40,808 nt of DNA. Source: Desulfuromonadales bacterium. Lineage in GTDB: Bacteria > Desulfobacterota > Desulfuromonadia > Desulfuromonadales > Syntrophotaleaceae. Below, piece after piece: positions 1-7,428 of the stretch. Position numbers and translations under genes: made by a program. The stretch spans positions 1 to 40,808 of the forward strand of contig JABXKU010000028.1 in NCBI GenBank assembly GCA_013619105.1, written 5' to 3'. The notes beneath the pieces are model-generated. The model ran no database searches and was not told the DNA's origin. It saw only the letters and a program-made list of their open reading frames with translations. Every line of letters begins with the position of its first letter. The first letter of the stretch is position 1.

Positions 1-1
1 G

Positions 2-412
2 TTGGAGGAGGACGATAATGAATGGGAGGCGGGGGATCTTCTGAAAGAGATTTTTACTTTAGCTGGAGCGCAGTCCGAGGTTGATCGGGCGTTCCTGGAA
101 TACCTAAAGCGCGTACCTTATTTTGGCGCCGAGGATGACGACAGTGTCGCGGTTGAGAAAGATATGAATTTTGAAGTGCATTTCGACGAAAGCGGGATCA
201 ACACGGTTTTCAGTGGATGCGGAATGTCGGCTGACACCATCGGCGTGATTTTCCAAAATACCTCGTTTGTGGATGTCAACGACATTACAGACGACCTGGA
301 GGCCGCTTGCAAGGCGGCTACAAAAGAAGGTAAGGGTGCGCTTGAAGCGTGGGTCGAGGAGAGTTTTCGCAGAAAAACAGACACTGAATATCAGATTGAA
401 AATCTGGATTAA
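2..412 (+). CDS. Hypothetical acidic protein, possibly 5'-truncated by the window edge
   Basis: An open frame runs from the first bases of the window to a TAA stop at 410-412. The first possible start is a TTG at position 2, but no ribosome binding site can be seen upstream, so the true start may lie outside the window. The visible 136 residues are strongly acidic (clusters such as EEDD and EDDD) with no signal peptide, membrane segment or recognisable catalytic motif. The C-terminal third (DDLEAACKAA to the end) looks helical. I do not recognise the family. It sits directly upstream of recombinase remnants next to ssrA, so it is probably cargo of an integrated island. Its reality as a gene rests on the long frame and the ribosome binding site for the next frame beginning just after its stop. 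Confidence 0.55.
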   Translation: MEEDDNEWEAGDLLKEIFTLAGAQSEVDRAFLEYLKRVPYFGAEDDDSVAVEKDMNFEVHFDESGINTVFSGCGMSADTIGVIFQNTSFVDVNDITDDLEAACKAATKEGKGALEAWVEESFRRKTDTEYQIENLD

Positions 413-434
413 GCCCATATTTCAGGAGGGAAAC

Positions 435-623
435 ATGCTCGTTGGATATGCCAGGGTGTCAACCGTAGACCAAAGCCTCGACGTGCAACTCGATAAGTTG
501 CACCAGGCAGGCATCAAAAAAATCTACAAGGAAAAGGCCGCGGTTCCTGATCTGGTCGTCCAGAGCTGGAAGATTTCCGATCAGCCCGGCGCTTCGCGAT
601 TAGCAGTAACCCAGACCGCCTAG
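435..623 (+). pseudogene. Serine recombinase (resolvase/invertase), N-terminal remnant
   Basis: An AGGAGG ribosome binding site precedes an ATG at 435. The first residues, MLVGYARVSTVDQSLDVQL, are the classic start of the serine recombinase catalytic domain; the serine in YARVST is the nucleophile position of this family. Homology runs for about 35 residues (to KEKA near 540) and then the frame continues into unrelated sequence and stops at 621-623. A complete resolvase is about 180-200 residues, so roughly 80% of the protein, including the helix-turn-helix, is missing. The downstream sequence in another frame is the end of a different recombinase family, so a deletion or recombination joined two broken genes. 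It is very unlikely to be active. Confidence 0.8.
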
Positions 624-754
624 TGAATCTAATGGGACATGGATCCAGGAAAATGGTTTACGAAGTCTACGGATCGTACAGGCAAGGGCTTGAATCGGAT
701 ATCGAAAAGATAATTGACTATTTCGGCCCAGATTTTTTGGAAGCAAGTAAATAA
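602..754 (+). pseudogene. Tyrosine recombinase/phage integrase, C-terminal remnant
   Basis: A frame different from that of the resolvase stub, read from about 602 to the TAA at 752-754, encodes LMGHGSRKMVYEVYGSY followed by a charged tail ending in YFGPDFLEASK. The LMGH...MVYEVYG pattern is the typical end of a phage-type integrase: the histidine of the R-H-R-Y catalytic set followed by the tyrosine nucleophile region. The N-terminal arm, core-binding domain and catalytic arginines are absent. Its stop lies about 110 bp from the 3' end of ssrA, the usual place for an island integrase that targets tmRNA genes. I infer that this is the remnant of the enzyme that inserted the element to the left. 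The exact left limit of homology is uncertain and may begin near 570. Confidence 0.72.
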
Positions 755-759
755 AGGGT

Positions 760-802
760 AAAAAAATTCGCCACCTTCTCAGCAGAGTGAAAAGGTGGCG
801 AA
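760..802 (-). terminator. Rho-independent terminator of ssrA
   Basis: Read on the minus strand, an 11-bp perfect stem (TTCGCCACCTT with AAGGTGGCGAA; plus-strand arms 767-777 and 792-802) is followed by seven Ts (plus-strand A-run 760-766). A second, weaker hairpin with arms AGAAGGT and ACCTTCT lies between it and the tmRNA 3' end. The placement, about 60 bp past the mature 3' CCA, fits termination of the tmRNA precursor. Confidence 0.8.
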
Positions 803-862
803 AGTGCTGGTGAAAGAAGGTCCCGAAAGGGGCCTAACCTTCTGTTTTTACAAGCAAACTAA

Positions 863-1219
863 TGGTGGAGGTGGCGGGAATCGAACCCGCGTCCGAAAAT
901 CTTTCACACAAGGCTTCTACATGCTTAGTCGGTGTATTTAAGTTTAACCTGCAGCCGCTCCCATCGACAGGATCTGATACAGGCGATTTCGCTTTAGTTT
1001 CGCTCCGGCACCACGAACCCTTGCTGGAACTAGCCTATTAAATTGCGTCTATAAGCCCACACAGGCAATGGAACTCAAGACGTAACAGCAATTAAGCTGC
1101 TAGTGCGTACGAAACGTCAGTATCGGCGTTTGTATAAATGCCAGTTTTTTAACGAGGCCAACTGGCGTCCCCGGCGTGCCACCTTTGCTTCCAATCCCCG
1201 TCGAAACCAGGTCACCCCC
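863..1219 (-). ncRNA. ssrA: Transfer-messenger RNA (tmRNA, 10Sa RNA)
   Basis: The RNA rescues stalled ribosomes by acting first as alanyl-tRNA and then as an mRNA that adds a degradation tag. On the minus strand it begins GGGGGTGACC with the conserved CTGGTTTCGACGGGGATT segment, and ends with GGTTCGATTCCCGCC (T-arm) and CACCTCCACCA. The 5' GGGGGTG pairs with 3' CACCTCC to form the acceptor stem. Length is 357 nt, normal for one-piece tmRNA. The tag frame (1092-1127) reads ADTDVSYALAA then TAA; the hydrophobic ALAA end is the ClpXP signal. smpB, encoding its binding partner, is the next gene upstream in transcription order, 155 bp away. The 3' end borders island remnants, so this is a used integration site. 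Confidence 0.97.
1092..1127 (-). other. tmRNA tag-peptide reading frame
   Basis: Within ssrA the resume codon is most likely GCC (1125-1127 on the plus strand), with an A four bases before it as in characterised tmRNAs. Translation gives ADTDVSYALAA followed by a TAA stop. The tail keeps the usual ALAA ending recognised by ClpX. The choice of resume codon is inferred from pattern, since reading further upstream in frame gives Thr-Asn before the alanine. Confidence 0.8.
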
Positions 1220-1374
1220 ATAACTTTAGTAATTAGTTATAGTGGAAAGTCTCTACCGAGTCTTTCTTGCTTTTGAACAGATGCATTATCGCACGTTTGC
1301 GGTTAAAAATCCAGCTCAGTACTCATCCAAAACCTCCGGATGAACACCGGGCAGTGTTCTGGAGGCAAACTAGC

Positions 1375-1827
1375 CTAGTCCCGATCGCGAATCGCCCGAG
1401 CCATGTCGCGATTTGCTTCTTTTTCTTTGAGGGTGTGACGCTTGTCGTGAAGCTTTTTACCCCGCCCTACCCCGATTTCGAGCTTAACCCGGCCATTTTT
1501 GAAATAGATCTTGGTCGGCACCAGAGAAAAGCCCCGCTCTTCGGTCTTGCGGAACAGTTTGGCGATCTCCGCATTGTGCAGCAGCAGTTTGCGCACCCGG
1601 GTCGAATCGACATTCTCGCGACTGGCTTGCTCGTAGGGGCTGATGTTCATATTATTAATGAACACTTCACCCTTGACCAGACGACAGAAGGATTCCTTGA
1701 TATTGACCTGGCCGAGGCGCAGCGATTTTACTTCGGTACCGGTGAGCACCATGCCGGCCTCGTAGACCTCATCGATAAAGAACTCATGGTAGGCCTTTTT
1801 GTTGGTGGCGATGATTTTAATGCCCAT
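1375..1827 (-). CDS. smpB: SsrA-binding protein SmpB
   Basis: This small OB-fold RNA-binding protein escorts alanyl-tmRNA into the empty A site of stalled ribosomes. The 150 residues match the family in length and order. The opening NKKAYHEFFIDEVYEAGMVL is followed by the hallmark GTEVKSLR, then NMNISPYEQ, the HDKRHTLKEKE motif near the end, and a basic C-terminal tail (ANRDMARAIRDRD) of the kind that lies in the mRNA channel. It starts with ATG at 1827 behind an AGAGGAA ribosome binding site. It is immediately upstream of ssrA on the same strand, the common arrangement in which both halves of the trans-translation system stay together. Confidence 0.97.
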   Translation of the reverse strand: MGIKIIATNKKAYHEFFIDEVYEAGMVLTGTEVKSLRLGQVNIKESFCRLVKGEVFINNMNISPYEQASRENVDSTRVRKLLLHNAEIAKLFRKTEERGFSLVPTKIYFKNGRVKLEIGVGRGKKLHDKRHTLKEKEANRDMARAIRDRD

Positions 1828-1885
1828 GCCTAACTTCCTCTTTATACAATCATTGCAGCTAAAAAGTTAACACCAGCCGCTATAG

Positions 1886-2554
1886 TCAAAATATCTCGGT
1901 CTGACCTGCGGGTTGAGCGTCGATACGGCAGCTTTCGGGGGGCGACACCATGCCACCAGAGATGATCAGCTTGAAGGCTTCATCGACGGTCATGCTCAAT
2001 TCCCGGGCATCCTCTTCCGGCACCAGGATGTAGTAACCGGAGGTGGGATTGGGGGTGGTCGGCATGAAGACATTGATCATGCGTTTCTCGGTTATGCGCT
2101 GCACCTCACCTTGAGATACGCCGGTGACGAAACCGACAGACCAGAGACCTCGCCGCGGATACTCGATGAGCACTACCTTACGGAAACCCTGTCGGTCGGC
2201 GCTGAGGACCGTGTCGGCAACTTGCTTGAACAGACCGAAGATACCCTTTACCAGGGGGATACGGCCCATCAACCTTTCGGATAGATGCAGCAGCGAGCGG
2301 CCGAAGTAGTTGGTGACCAGCACCCCAACCAACAGGATCAACAGAAATGTAGCCAGCAGACCGATCCCCGGCAGGGCAAAGCCGAACAGCACCTCGGGCC
2401 AGAAGCGTTCTGGAATAAAGCGCAGCAGTAACTGGTCCATCAGGGTAATGGTCCAGCGCACCACCAGAACCGTCAGGCTGATGGGCACTACCGCCACCAG
2501 ACCGGCTAGAAAATAACGTTGCAGCTTGGTTTTGATCAACAGTCGCAGAGCCAT
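1886..2554 (-). CDS. DUF502 family inner-membrane protein
   Basis: A 222-residue protein with two hydrophobic segments, about residues 14-36 (YFLAGLVAVVPISLTVLVV) and 57-82 (FALPGIGLLATFLLILLVGVL), followed by a soluble domain. The pattern GRSLLHLSERLMGRIPLVKGIFGLFKQ, then VVLIEYPRRGLWSVGFVTG and FMPTTPNPTSGYY, is characteristic of the DUF502 family, whose molecular function is not established. A GGAGGAG ribosome binding site precedes the ATG at 2554. The gene lies 58 bp upstream of smpB on the same strand and may share its transcript. There is no transporter or enzyme motif, so no function is assigned. Confidence 0.88.
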   Translation of the reverse strand: MALRLLIKTKLQRYFLAGLVAVVPISLTVLVVRWTITLMDQLLLRFIPERFWPEVLFGFALPGIGLLATFLLILLVGVLVTNYFGRSLLHLSERLMGRIPLVKGIFGLFKQVADTVLSADRQGFRKVVLIEYPRRGLWSVGFVTGVSQGEVQRITEKRMINVFMPTTPNPTSGYYILVPEEDARELSMTVDEAFKLIISGGMVSPPESCRIDAQPAGQTEIF

Positions 2555-2788
2555 GGGACGTCTCCTCCCGGTTTTATTTCGGCCTTAAACGGGAAACAGC
2601 CATAGTATAACAAGTGATGACAAAAAACCATCGCTAGGTTTTTCAGCCGGACCGATAAACCAAAACGATTGTGGACGCTGATAAAACCTGCTGCTTCGCC
2701 TAGGCAGATCCATCAAAAACCATAAGCCATTATTTCCATGAGTCGAAATGGGTTAAAGTCCTATCCTCCCCTTTACGCCTTACGGATT

Positions 2789-4057
2789 TTAGAGCAGGGA
2801 TTGCAGACGTTCAACCCCGGCCAGATAGAGGGCAATGAGCGGACGAGAGTTCCCATGGCAACACAGATATTCTTCCAGCTGCTCCAGGTCCGGCGCATCC
2901 GCCAGGGACAACACCTGGAAATGGGCGCCAGCGCCGCTGCTCAAAGTGCCCATCTCACCCTTCAAGCCGAGAGCCTCGGCACCGTTGCGGGTGGCCATAG
3001 TCAGCAGCTCCCCAGAACTGAGTTGATCACCGTAACAACGCTGGGCGGCGGCTAGTTCGTCCCACATCGAGAGAGAATCGTTGGTGGCCAGACTATCGGT
3101 GCCCAAGGCCAGTTTGACCCCGGCAGCTCGATAGTCAGCTACCGGTGCCCGACCGACGCCCAAACGCTCATTGGAGCGGGGGCAAAGACACATGGTCACA
3201 CTATGGTCAGCCAATAAACGACAGTCGAGTTTAGAGACCTGAACTCCATGCACTAGTAGATTATTGGGCTGCAAACCACCTTGTTGATTGAGACAACTCA
3301 TCGGACTGCAATTAAAAGCAGCCGGACGATAGTCAGCCCAGCCCACCGCAGGATAAAGGCGTTTCAGAAATTCGCCGGTTCCTTGCTCAATAAGTTCGCT
3401 TTCCTGGAGGGATTCGGCCACATGGGTGGTCAAGGGCCAGCTTTTACGGTAGGCGATAGCGAAGATCGCCTCAATGGCTTCTGAGGACAGACTGTAGGGA
3501 GCGTGAGGCGCGACCCCCGGCTGCAAGTGACCAAATTTACCCTGCATCAGCTGTGCTTCTAATCGGGACAAAGCACCTTGCCATGCAACCTGCTCCACTC
3601 CTAGTAGTTCGAAGTAGAGACGCCCAAAGAGAGGACTGGCAGCATAACCGGCCGAGAGACATGGGCTGCTGAGGATATCGCCGATGGCCCCGGTGCCAGA
3701 GCGCAGACATTGTCGCAAACCATCCTGCAAAGAAGCCGCAAGGTCGTCCTCGGTCAGGCCGCGCTTGAGATCAATCAGATACAGCAACCAATCGACAAAA
3801 GAAGTAGGAACAGAAGACCTATCGGCCGTGGCAGTCCAGCGGGGAAAGTGGCTCAGCTCCAGATGGGTATGAGCATTAACCAGGGCTGGCAACAGAACGG
3901 CATCGCCAAAGTCGACCACTTCGCCAGCAAAACCTGGCAACAGCTCGGGCCGTCGGCCGACGGCCGCAATCCGCCCGTTATAAACAACCAGCGCCCCATC
4001 CTCGATAGGCGGAGCACTGATCGGCAATAGATAGCGGGCCAGATAGAGGGTCATCAA
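2789..4057 (-). CDS. Amidohydrolase family protein, cytosine/aminofutalosine deaminase-like
   Basis: A 422-residue metal-dependent hydrolase of the TrzN/MtaD branch of the amidohydrolase superfamily. Visible motifs in order are the metal-binding HTHLELSH near residue 63, APHAPYSLSSE near 185, THVAES near 214, LLVHG near 268, and GTDSLATNDSLSMWDELAAA near 320 containing the last metal-binding aspartate. An N-terminal beta segment typical of the composite urease-like domain is present (ALVVYNGRIAAVGRR). Relatives deaminate aminodeoxyfutalosine in menaquinone synthesis, methylthioadenosine/adenosylhomocysteine, or guanine-type purines; the sequence alone does not choose between them. Two adjacent ATGs (4057 and 4054) could start it and the ribosome binding site is weak. 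It lies 29 bp downstream of panD on the same strand, so it may be the last gene of the pantothenate transcript. Confidence 0.85.
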   Translation of the reverse strand: MMTLYLARYLLPISAPPIEDGALVVYNGRIAAVGRRPELLPGFAGEVVDFGDAVLLPALVNAHTHLELSHFPRWTATADRSSVPTSFVDWLLYLIDLKRGLTEDDLAASLQDGLRQCLRSGTGAIGDILSSPCLSAGYAASPLFGRLYFELLGVEQVAWQGALSRLEAQLMQGKFGHLQPGVAPHAPYSLSSEAIEAIFAIAYRKSWPLTTHVAESLQESELIEQGTGEFLKRLYPAVGWADYRPAAFNCSPMSCLNQQGGLQPNNLLVHGVQVSKLDCRLLADHSVTMCLCPRSNERLGVGRAPVADYRAAGVKLALGTDSLATNDSLSMWDELAAAQRCYGDQLSSGELLTMATRNGAEALGLKGEMGTLSSGAGAHFQVLSLADAPDLEQLEEYLCCHGNSRPLIALYLAGVERLQSLL

Positions 4058-4086
4058 TAACTCAAAAATTGTTTCCGATTTGGAGA

Positions 4087-4482
4087 CTAAATTGCTTTAC
4101 GCAGGTCCCCTTGCCCGGGAGTTTCTTTATCCTGATTGGTCGCTACGTTATGATCGTCAACGAAGACCAATTTCGGCTCGTGACTGGCGGCCTCTTGATT
4201 GGGTATCTCAACCCAGCTGGCGATAATCACCTTGTCGCCCCGGGAAACCAAGCGAGCGGCGGCGCCGTTGATGCAGATGGTGCCGCTACCAGGCTGACCT
4301 TCGATAACATAGGTCTGAAAACGGGTGCCATAAGTGACGTTCCAGATATCCACCGCCTCGTAGGCCAGAATATCAGCCGCCTTTAGCAGCAAGGGGTCGA
4401 TGGTTACGCTCCCCTCGTATTCGAGATCAGCACCGGTTACAGTGGCACGGTGAATTTTAGATTTGAGCATTTTGCGGTTCAT
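4087..4482 (-). CDS. panD: Aspartate 1-decarboxylase (PanD)
   Basis: This pyruvoyl enzyme makes beta-alanine from L-aspartate for pantothenate synthesis. The proenzyme cleaves itself between Gly24 and Ser25; the sequence has YEGSVTID with Ser at exactly residue 25, counting from the ATG at 4482. [10 protein letters not shown] at the N-terminus, [13 protein letters not shown], and [11 protein letters not shown] are family hallmarks. At 131 residues it is slightly longer than the E. coli protein, with a polar tail after residue 115. The start overlaps the panC stop in an ATGA tetranucleotide, indicating translational coupling in a panB-panC-panD operon. Confidence 0.97.
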   Translation of the reverse strand: MNRKMLKSKIHRATVTGADLEYEGSVTIDPLLLKAADILAYEAVDIWNVTYGTRFQTYVIEGQPGSGTICINGAAARLVSRGDKVIIASWVEIPNQEAASHEPKLVFVDDHNVATNQDKETPGQGDLRKAI

Positions 4483-5339
4483 AATGAGCAGTCCTCCTCA
4501 ACGAGATAACTGTTGTCGATTAAACGGGTTGGGCCGATACGCACCGCTAGCAGCAGCACGGCATGGCGGTCGATGACCGTCGCCTTCTGCAGGGTTTCAG
4601 CGTGGCATATCTGCACGTAGTCGATAGCTGCATCGGCTTCTTGCTCAATGCGGCGGCGGACCATCTGCAGCAAATTGTCGGCACTCTCCTCTCCGTCGGC
4701 GACGGCGGTTCGAGCCAAGCGTAGAGCATCGCTTAAGGCCAAGGCCTGACCACGTTGCTGCGACGATAGATAGCTATTGCGGGAACTCATGGCCAGATCG
4801 TCCGCTTCGCGGATGATGGGCATACCGACGATCTCTACCGGCAGGTTGAGATCGGCCGTCATGCGCCGGATCACAGCCAGTTGTTGAAAATCCTTGAGAC
4901 CGAAGAGCGCAACCTGCGGCTGGACAATAGTAAAGAGCTTACAAACCACCGTAGTCACGCCACGAAAATGGCCCGGTCGACTCTCGCCGCAAAGGACTTC
5001 GGTAAGCCCTTCCACATGGACGTAACTGGCATAACCTGCCGGGTACATTTCGCTGGCGGTCGGTGCAAAGAGCCAGTCAACGCCGACACTGCGGGCCAGT
5101 TCGGCGTCCCGTTCCAGATCTCGGGGATAACTGTCGAGGTCTTCGCCTTGCCCGAATTGGGTTGGATTGACAAAGAGGGACAGTACCAACAGATCGCCCC
5201 GCTCCTTACCTTCCCGCAGTAGGGACAGATGACCCTCATGCAGGAAACCCATGGTCGGTACCAGGGCGATGCGCCGACCGGCGGCCCGAGCTGCCAGACA
5301 GCGCTGCTGCATGTCCGTAACCGAGGTGATGATTTCCAT
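4479..5339 (-). CDS. panC: Pantothenate synthetase (PanC)
   Basis: The enzyme condenses pantoate and beta-alanine with ATP through a pantoyl-adenylate intermediate. The 286 residues show [15 protein letters not shown] (the nucleotidyl-transferase HIGH-type motif, here HEGH), [41 protein letters not shown], and the KMSKS-equivalent MSSRNSYLS. Length and order are those of a complete bacterial PanC. ATG at 5339 has an AGGA ribosome binding site and lies 6 bp after the panB stop; its own stop overlaps panD by 4 bp. The whole pathway branch from ketoisovalerate to pantothenate, except ketopantoate reductase, is therefore in this operon. Confidence 0.97.
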   Translation of the reverse strand: MEIITSVTDMQQRCLAARAAGRRIALVPTMGFLHEGHLSLLREGKERGDLLVLSLFVNPTQFGQGEDLDSYPRDLERDAELARSVGVDWLFAPTASEMYPAGYASYVHVEGLTEVLCGESRPGHFRGVTTVVCKLFTIVQPQVALFGLKDFQQLAVIRRMTADLNLPVEIVGMPIIREADDLAMSSRNSYLSSQQRGQALALSDALRLARTAVADGEESADNLLQMVRRRIEQEADAAIDYVQICHAETLQKATVIDRHAVLLLAVRIGPTRLIDNSYLVEEDCSL

Positions 5340-5345
5340 AACGTC

Positions 5346-6149
5346 CTACTTGAAGCTGTGTTCCGGGCCGGGGAACTCCCCGTTCCGAACTTCGCTAATA
5401 TAATCTTCAACGCCGCCGCGGATAGTTCCCGCTAGATCGGCATAGCGCTTGACAAATTTGGGAGAAAATTTCTCACAAAGACCGAGAATATCGTGAATCA
5501 CCAGCACCTGGCCGTCGCAGTCGACTCCAGCGCCGATGCCGATAGTTGGAATACCGACAGCAGCGGTAATTTCTGCGGCTAGGGTTGCGGGAATACCCTC
5601 CATGACCATTGCGAAAGCCCCGGCGGCTTCAACCGCATGAGCATCGGCGAGCAACTGTTTAGCCTGCTCAGTGTGCTTACCCTGCACCTTATAACCGCCC
5701 ATACGATGAATCGACTGAGGGGTCAGGCCGATATGCCCCACCACCGGTATGTCCATATCGACAATGGCGCGAATGGTGGTGGCCACATTGCAGCCCCCTT
5801 CGAGCTTTACCGCCTGGGCACCGCCTTCTTGCATCAACCGGCCGGCATTACGTCGCGCTTCAACCACATCAACCTGATAGGAAAGAAAGGGCAGATCCGC
5901 AATAATAAAAGCCTGTTGCACGCCACGGGCCACAGCCCGAGCGTGGTAAACCATCTCGTCCATGGTTACCGGCAGAGTGTTGTCGTAACCGGCCACCACG
6001 ACGCCCACCGAATCACCGACCAGAATCATATCGATGCCTGCCTGATCCATCAGCCGAGCAAAGGGATAGTCGTAGGCGGTAAGCACGGTGATCTTTTCAC
6101 CCTCGGCCTTCATTCGCTGAAAATCGAGTATGGTTTTACGTTTCTGCAC
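5346..6149 (-). CDS. panB: 3-methyl-2-oxobutanoate hydroxymethyltransferase (PanB)
   Basis: PanB transfers a hydroxymethyl group from methylene-tetrahydrofolate to ketoisovalerate to make ketopantoate. The 267 residues carry the family signatures ITVLTAYDYPFARLMD, MILVGDSVGVVVAGYDNTL (metal-binding aspartate in GDS), EGG...VATTIRAIV, VVGHIGLTPQS, and GIGAGVDCDGQVLVIHDILG. The start is a GTG at 6149 with a GAGGAG ribosome binding site five bases away. It is the first gene of the pan operon. The transcript presumably begins in the long non-coding stretch upstream, but no strong promoter could be picked there. Confidence 0.97.
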   Translation of the reverse strand: MQKRKTILDFQRMKAEGEKITVLTAYDYPFARLMDQAGIDMILVGDSVGVVVAGYDNTLPVTMDEMVYHARAVARGVQQAFIIADLPFLSYQVDVVEARRNAGRLMQEGGAQAVKLEGGCNVATTIRAIVDMDIPVVGHIGLTPQSIHRMGGYKVQGKHTEQAKQLLADAHAVEAAGAFAMVMEGIPATLAAEITAAVGIPTIGIGAGVDCDGQVLVIHDILGLCEKFSPKFVKRYADLAGTIRGGVEDYISEVRNGEFPGPEHSFK

Positions 6150-6528
6150 GTTGGCTCCTCGCCGCCTTGCAAATAGGGCAGAAAATAAAAAATGCCCTCC
6201 GGATCAAGTCCGAAAGACACATGCCTGCACGACTGGTGAGCATAGCTCGCCGGCCTTTATTAGCTGTCGTCTTCCGTCCCAGTCCGATGGATCCAGGCGG
6301 TCATTTTTGATGGCTTCTGCATCACTTCACTGCTATTGCTCCGGCACAAGTTCCGGGCTGAGTGAAGGGACATTCGCCAACCGGCTGAAAGATTTAGCAT
6401 ATCAGCCGAGCTCTGTCTAGCATTAATCATACAAGAAAGGGCAGCGATTCGTCTAGTGGCAGGGTACAATACTGCGGTCATGTTGTTTTTGAACAGACCA
6501 AAACACACACCCACATCGAACTTTTGAG
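6150..6528 (-). other. Non-coding stretch upstream of panB
   Basis: No convincing gene is visible. Near panB there is a hairpin-capable pair AGGGCA/TGCCCT (6175-6180 and 6193-6198) and a stronger stem GGTGAGC/GCTCGCC (6235-6241 and 6245-6251). Frames here are short and lack ribosome binding sites; one minus-strand frame simply runs out of the adjacent repeat. The panB promoter should lie here, but I see no good -35/-10 pair. Confidence 0.5.
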
Positions 6529-6931
6529 TCGGCCGGTCTTGCCCGCCCGGGCGCGTCACTTTTCTTGACGACCTAGAAAAGTAACCAAAGGAAGGTCGCC
6601 CCCCGTTGGCCCGCCTTCGGCGGGGTCCCTCACTCCGGGATTATAATCCCTGCGTTCGGCGGCACTCATAGGGGGTAAAAATTGTAAGGCGTAAAGCGCA
6701 ACATGTAAGATTCAATGCCCTTCCCTCCCCTTTGACGCAGCCGGAGCGAAGTAGATATTTTGCGATCAGGCGGGGAAATGTTTGAGCGCAGCGAGTTTTT
6801 GCCCGCCCGCAAAATGTCTGCGTAGCGCAGGGCCCCCGAAGGGCCAGGAGGTGGGGCGCCTTTTTCTGCCTACTCTTTTTTGGCGCGTAAAAAGAGTCGG
6901 GCGTCGGGCGGGGGCGCCACCCCGCGGTCTT
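6529..6931. repeat. Hairpin-rich intergenic repeat, copy A
   Basis: This 403-bp GC-rich block recurs at 6981-7403. It begins TCGGCCGGTCTTGCCCGCCC and ends CCCCGCGGTCTT. Three stems are visible: ACTTTTC with GAAAAGT near the left end, a central long stem with arms 6757-6774 (ATTTTGCG, then GGCGGG) and 6802-6815 (CCCGCC, then CGCAAAAT), and ACTCTTTTT with AAAAAGAGT near the right end. Frames through it are open on both strands but differ in coding sense between copies and have no start signals, so I do not call genes. It looks like a non-autonomous repetitive element. Confidence 0.75.
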
Positions 6932-6980
6932 GTAGTTTGGGTAGTAGAGATAAAAACACTGCAACAAGCAAATCAATCAA

Positions 6981-7403
6981 TCGGCCGGTCTTGCCCGCCC
7001 GGGCGCGTTACTTTTCTTGACGACCTAGAAAAGTAACCAAAAGAAGGTCGCCCCCCGTTGGCCCCTGCGGGGTTCCCTCACTCCGGTATTTTAATCCGGG
7101 AAAGACGAGATTCGCTTCGCTCAGACGTCTTTCTTTTCCAGATTAAAATCCCTGCGTTCGGCGGCACTCATAGGGGTTTTGGGTCAAAAGCCTTCCCTCC
7201 CCTGTGACGCAGCCGAAGCGGAGTGGACGTTTTGCGATTAGGCGGGGAAATGTTTGAACGAAGCGAGTTTTTGCCCGCCCGCAAAATGTCTGCGTAGCGT
7301 AGGGACCCCGAAGGGCCAGGAGGTGGGGCGCCTTTTTCTGCCTACTCTTTTTTGGCGCGCAAAAAGAGTCGGGCGTCGGGTGGGGGCGCAACCCCGCGGT
7401 CTT
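6981..7403. repeat. Hairpin-rich intergenic repeat, copy B
   Basis: A 423-bp direct repeat of the block at 6529-6931 in the same orientation, 49 bp away. It shares both ends and all three stems; the central stem has arms 7229-7246 and 7274-7287. Differences are a roughly 55-bp insertion at about 7098-7150 containing its own inverted repeat (AAAGACGAGATTC region pairing with GACGTCTTTC) and a shorter middle segment. Scattered substitutions show that the copies are not a very recent duplication. Its right end is only 25 bp from the rsmA stop codon. Confidence 0.75.
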
Positions 7404-7428
7404 AAAAGTCTATATACACCAGGAAAGC

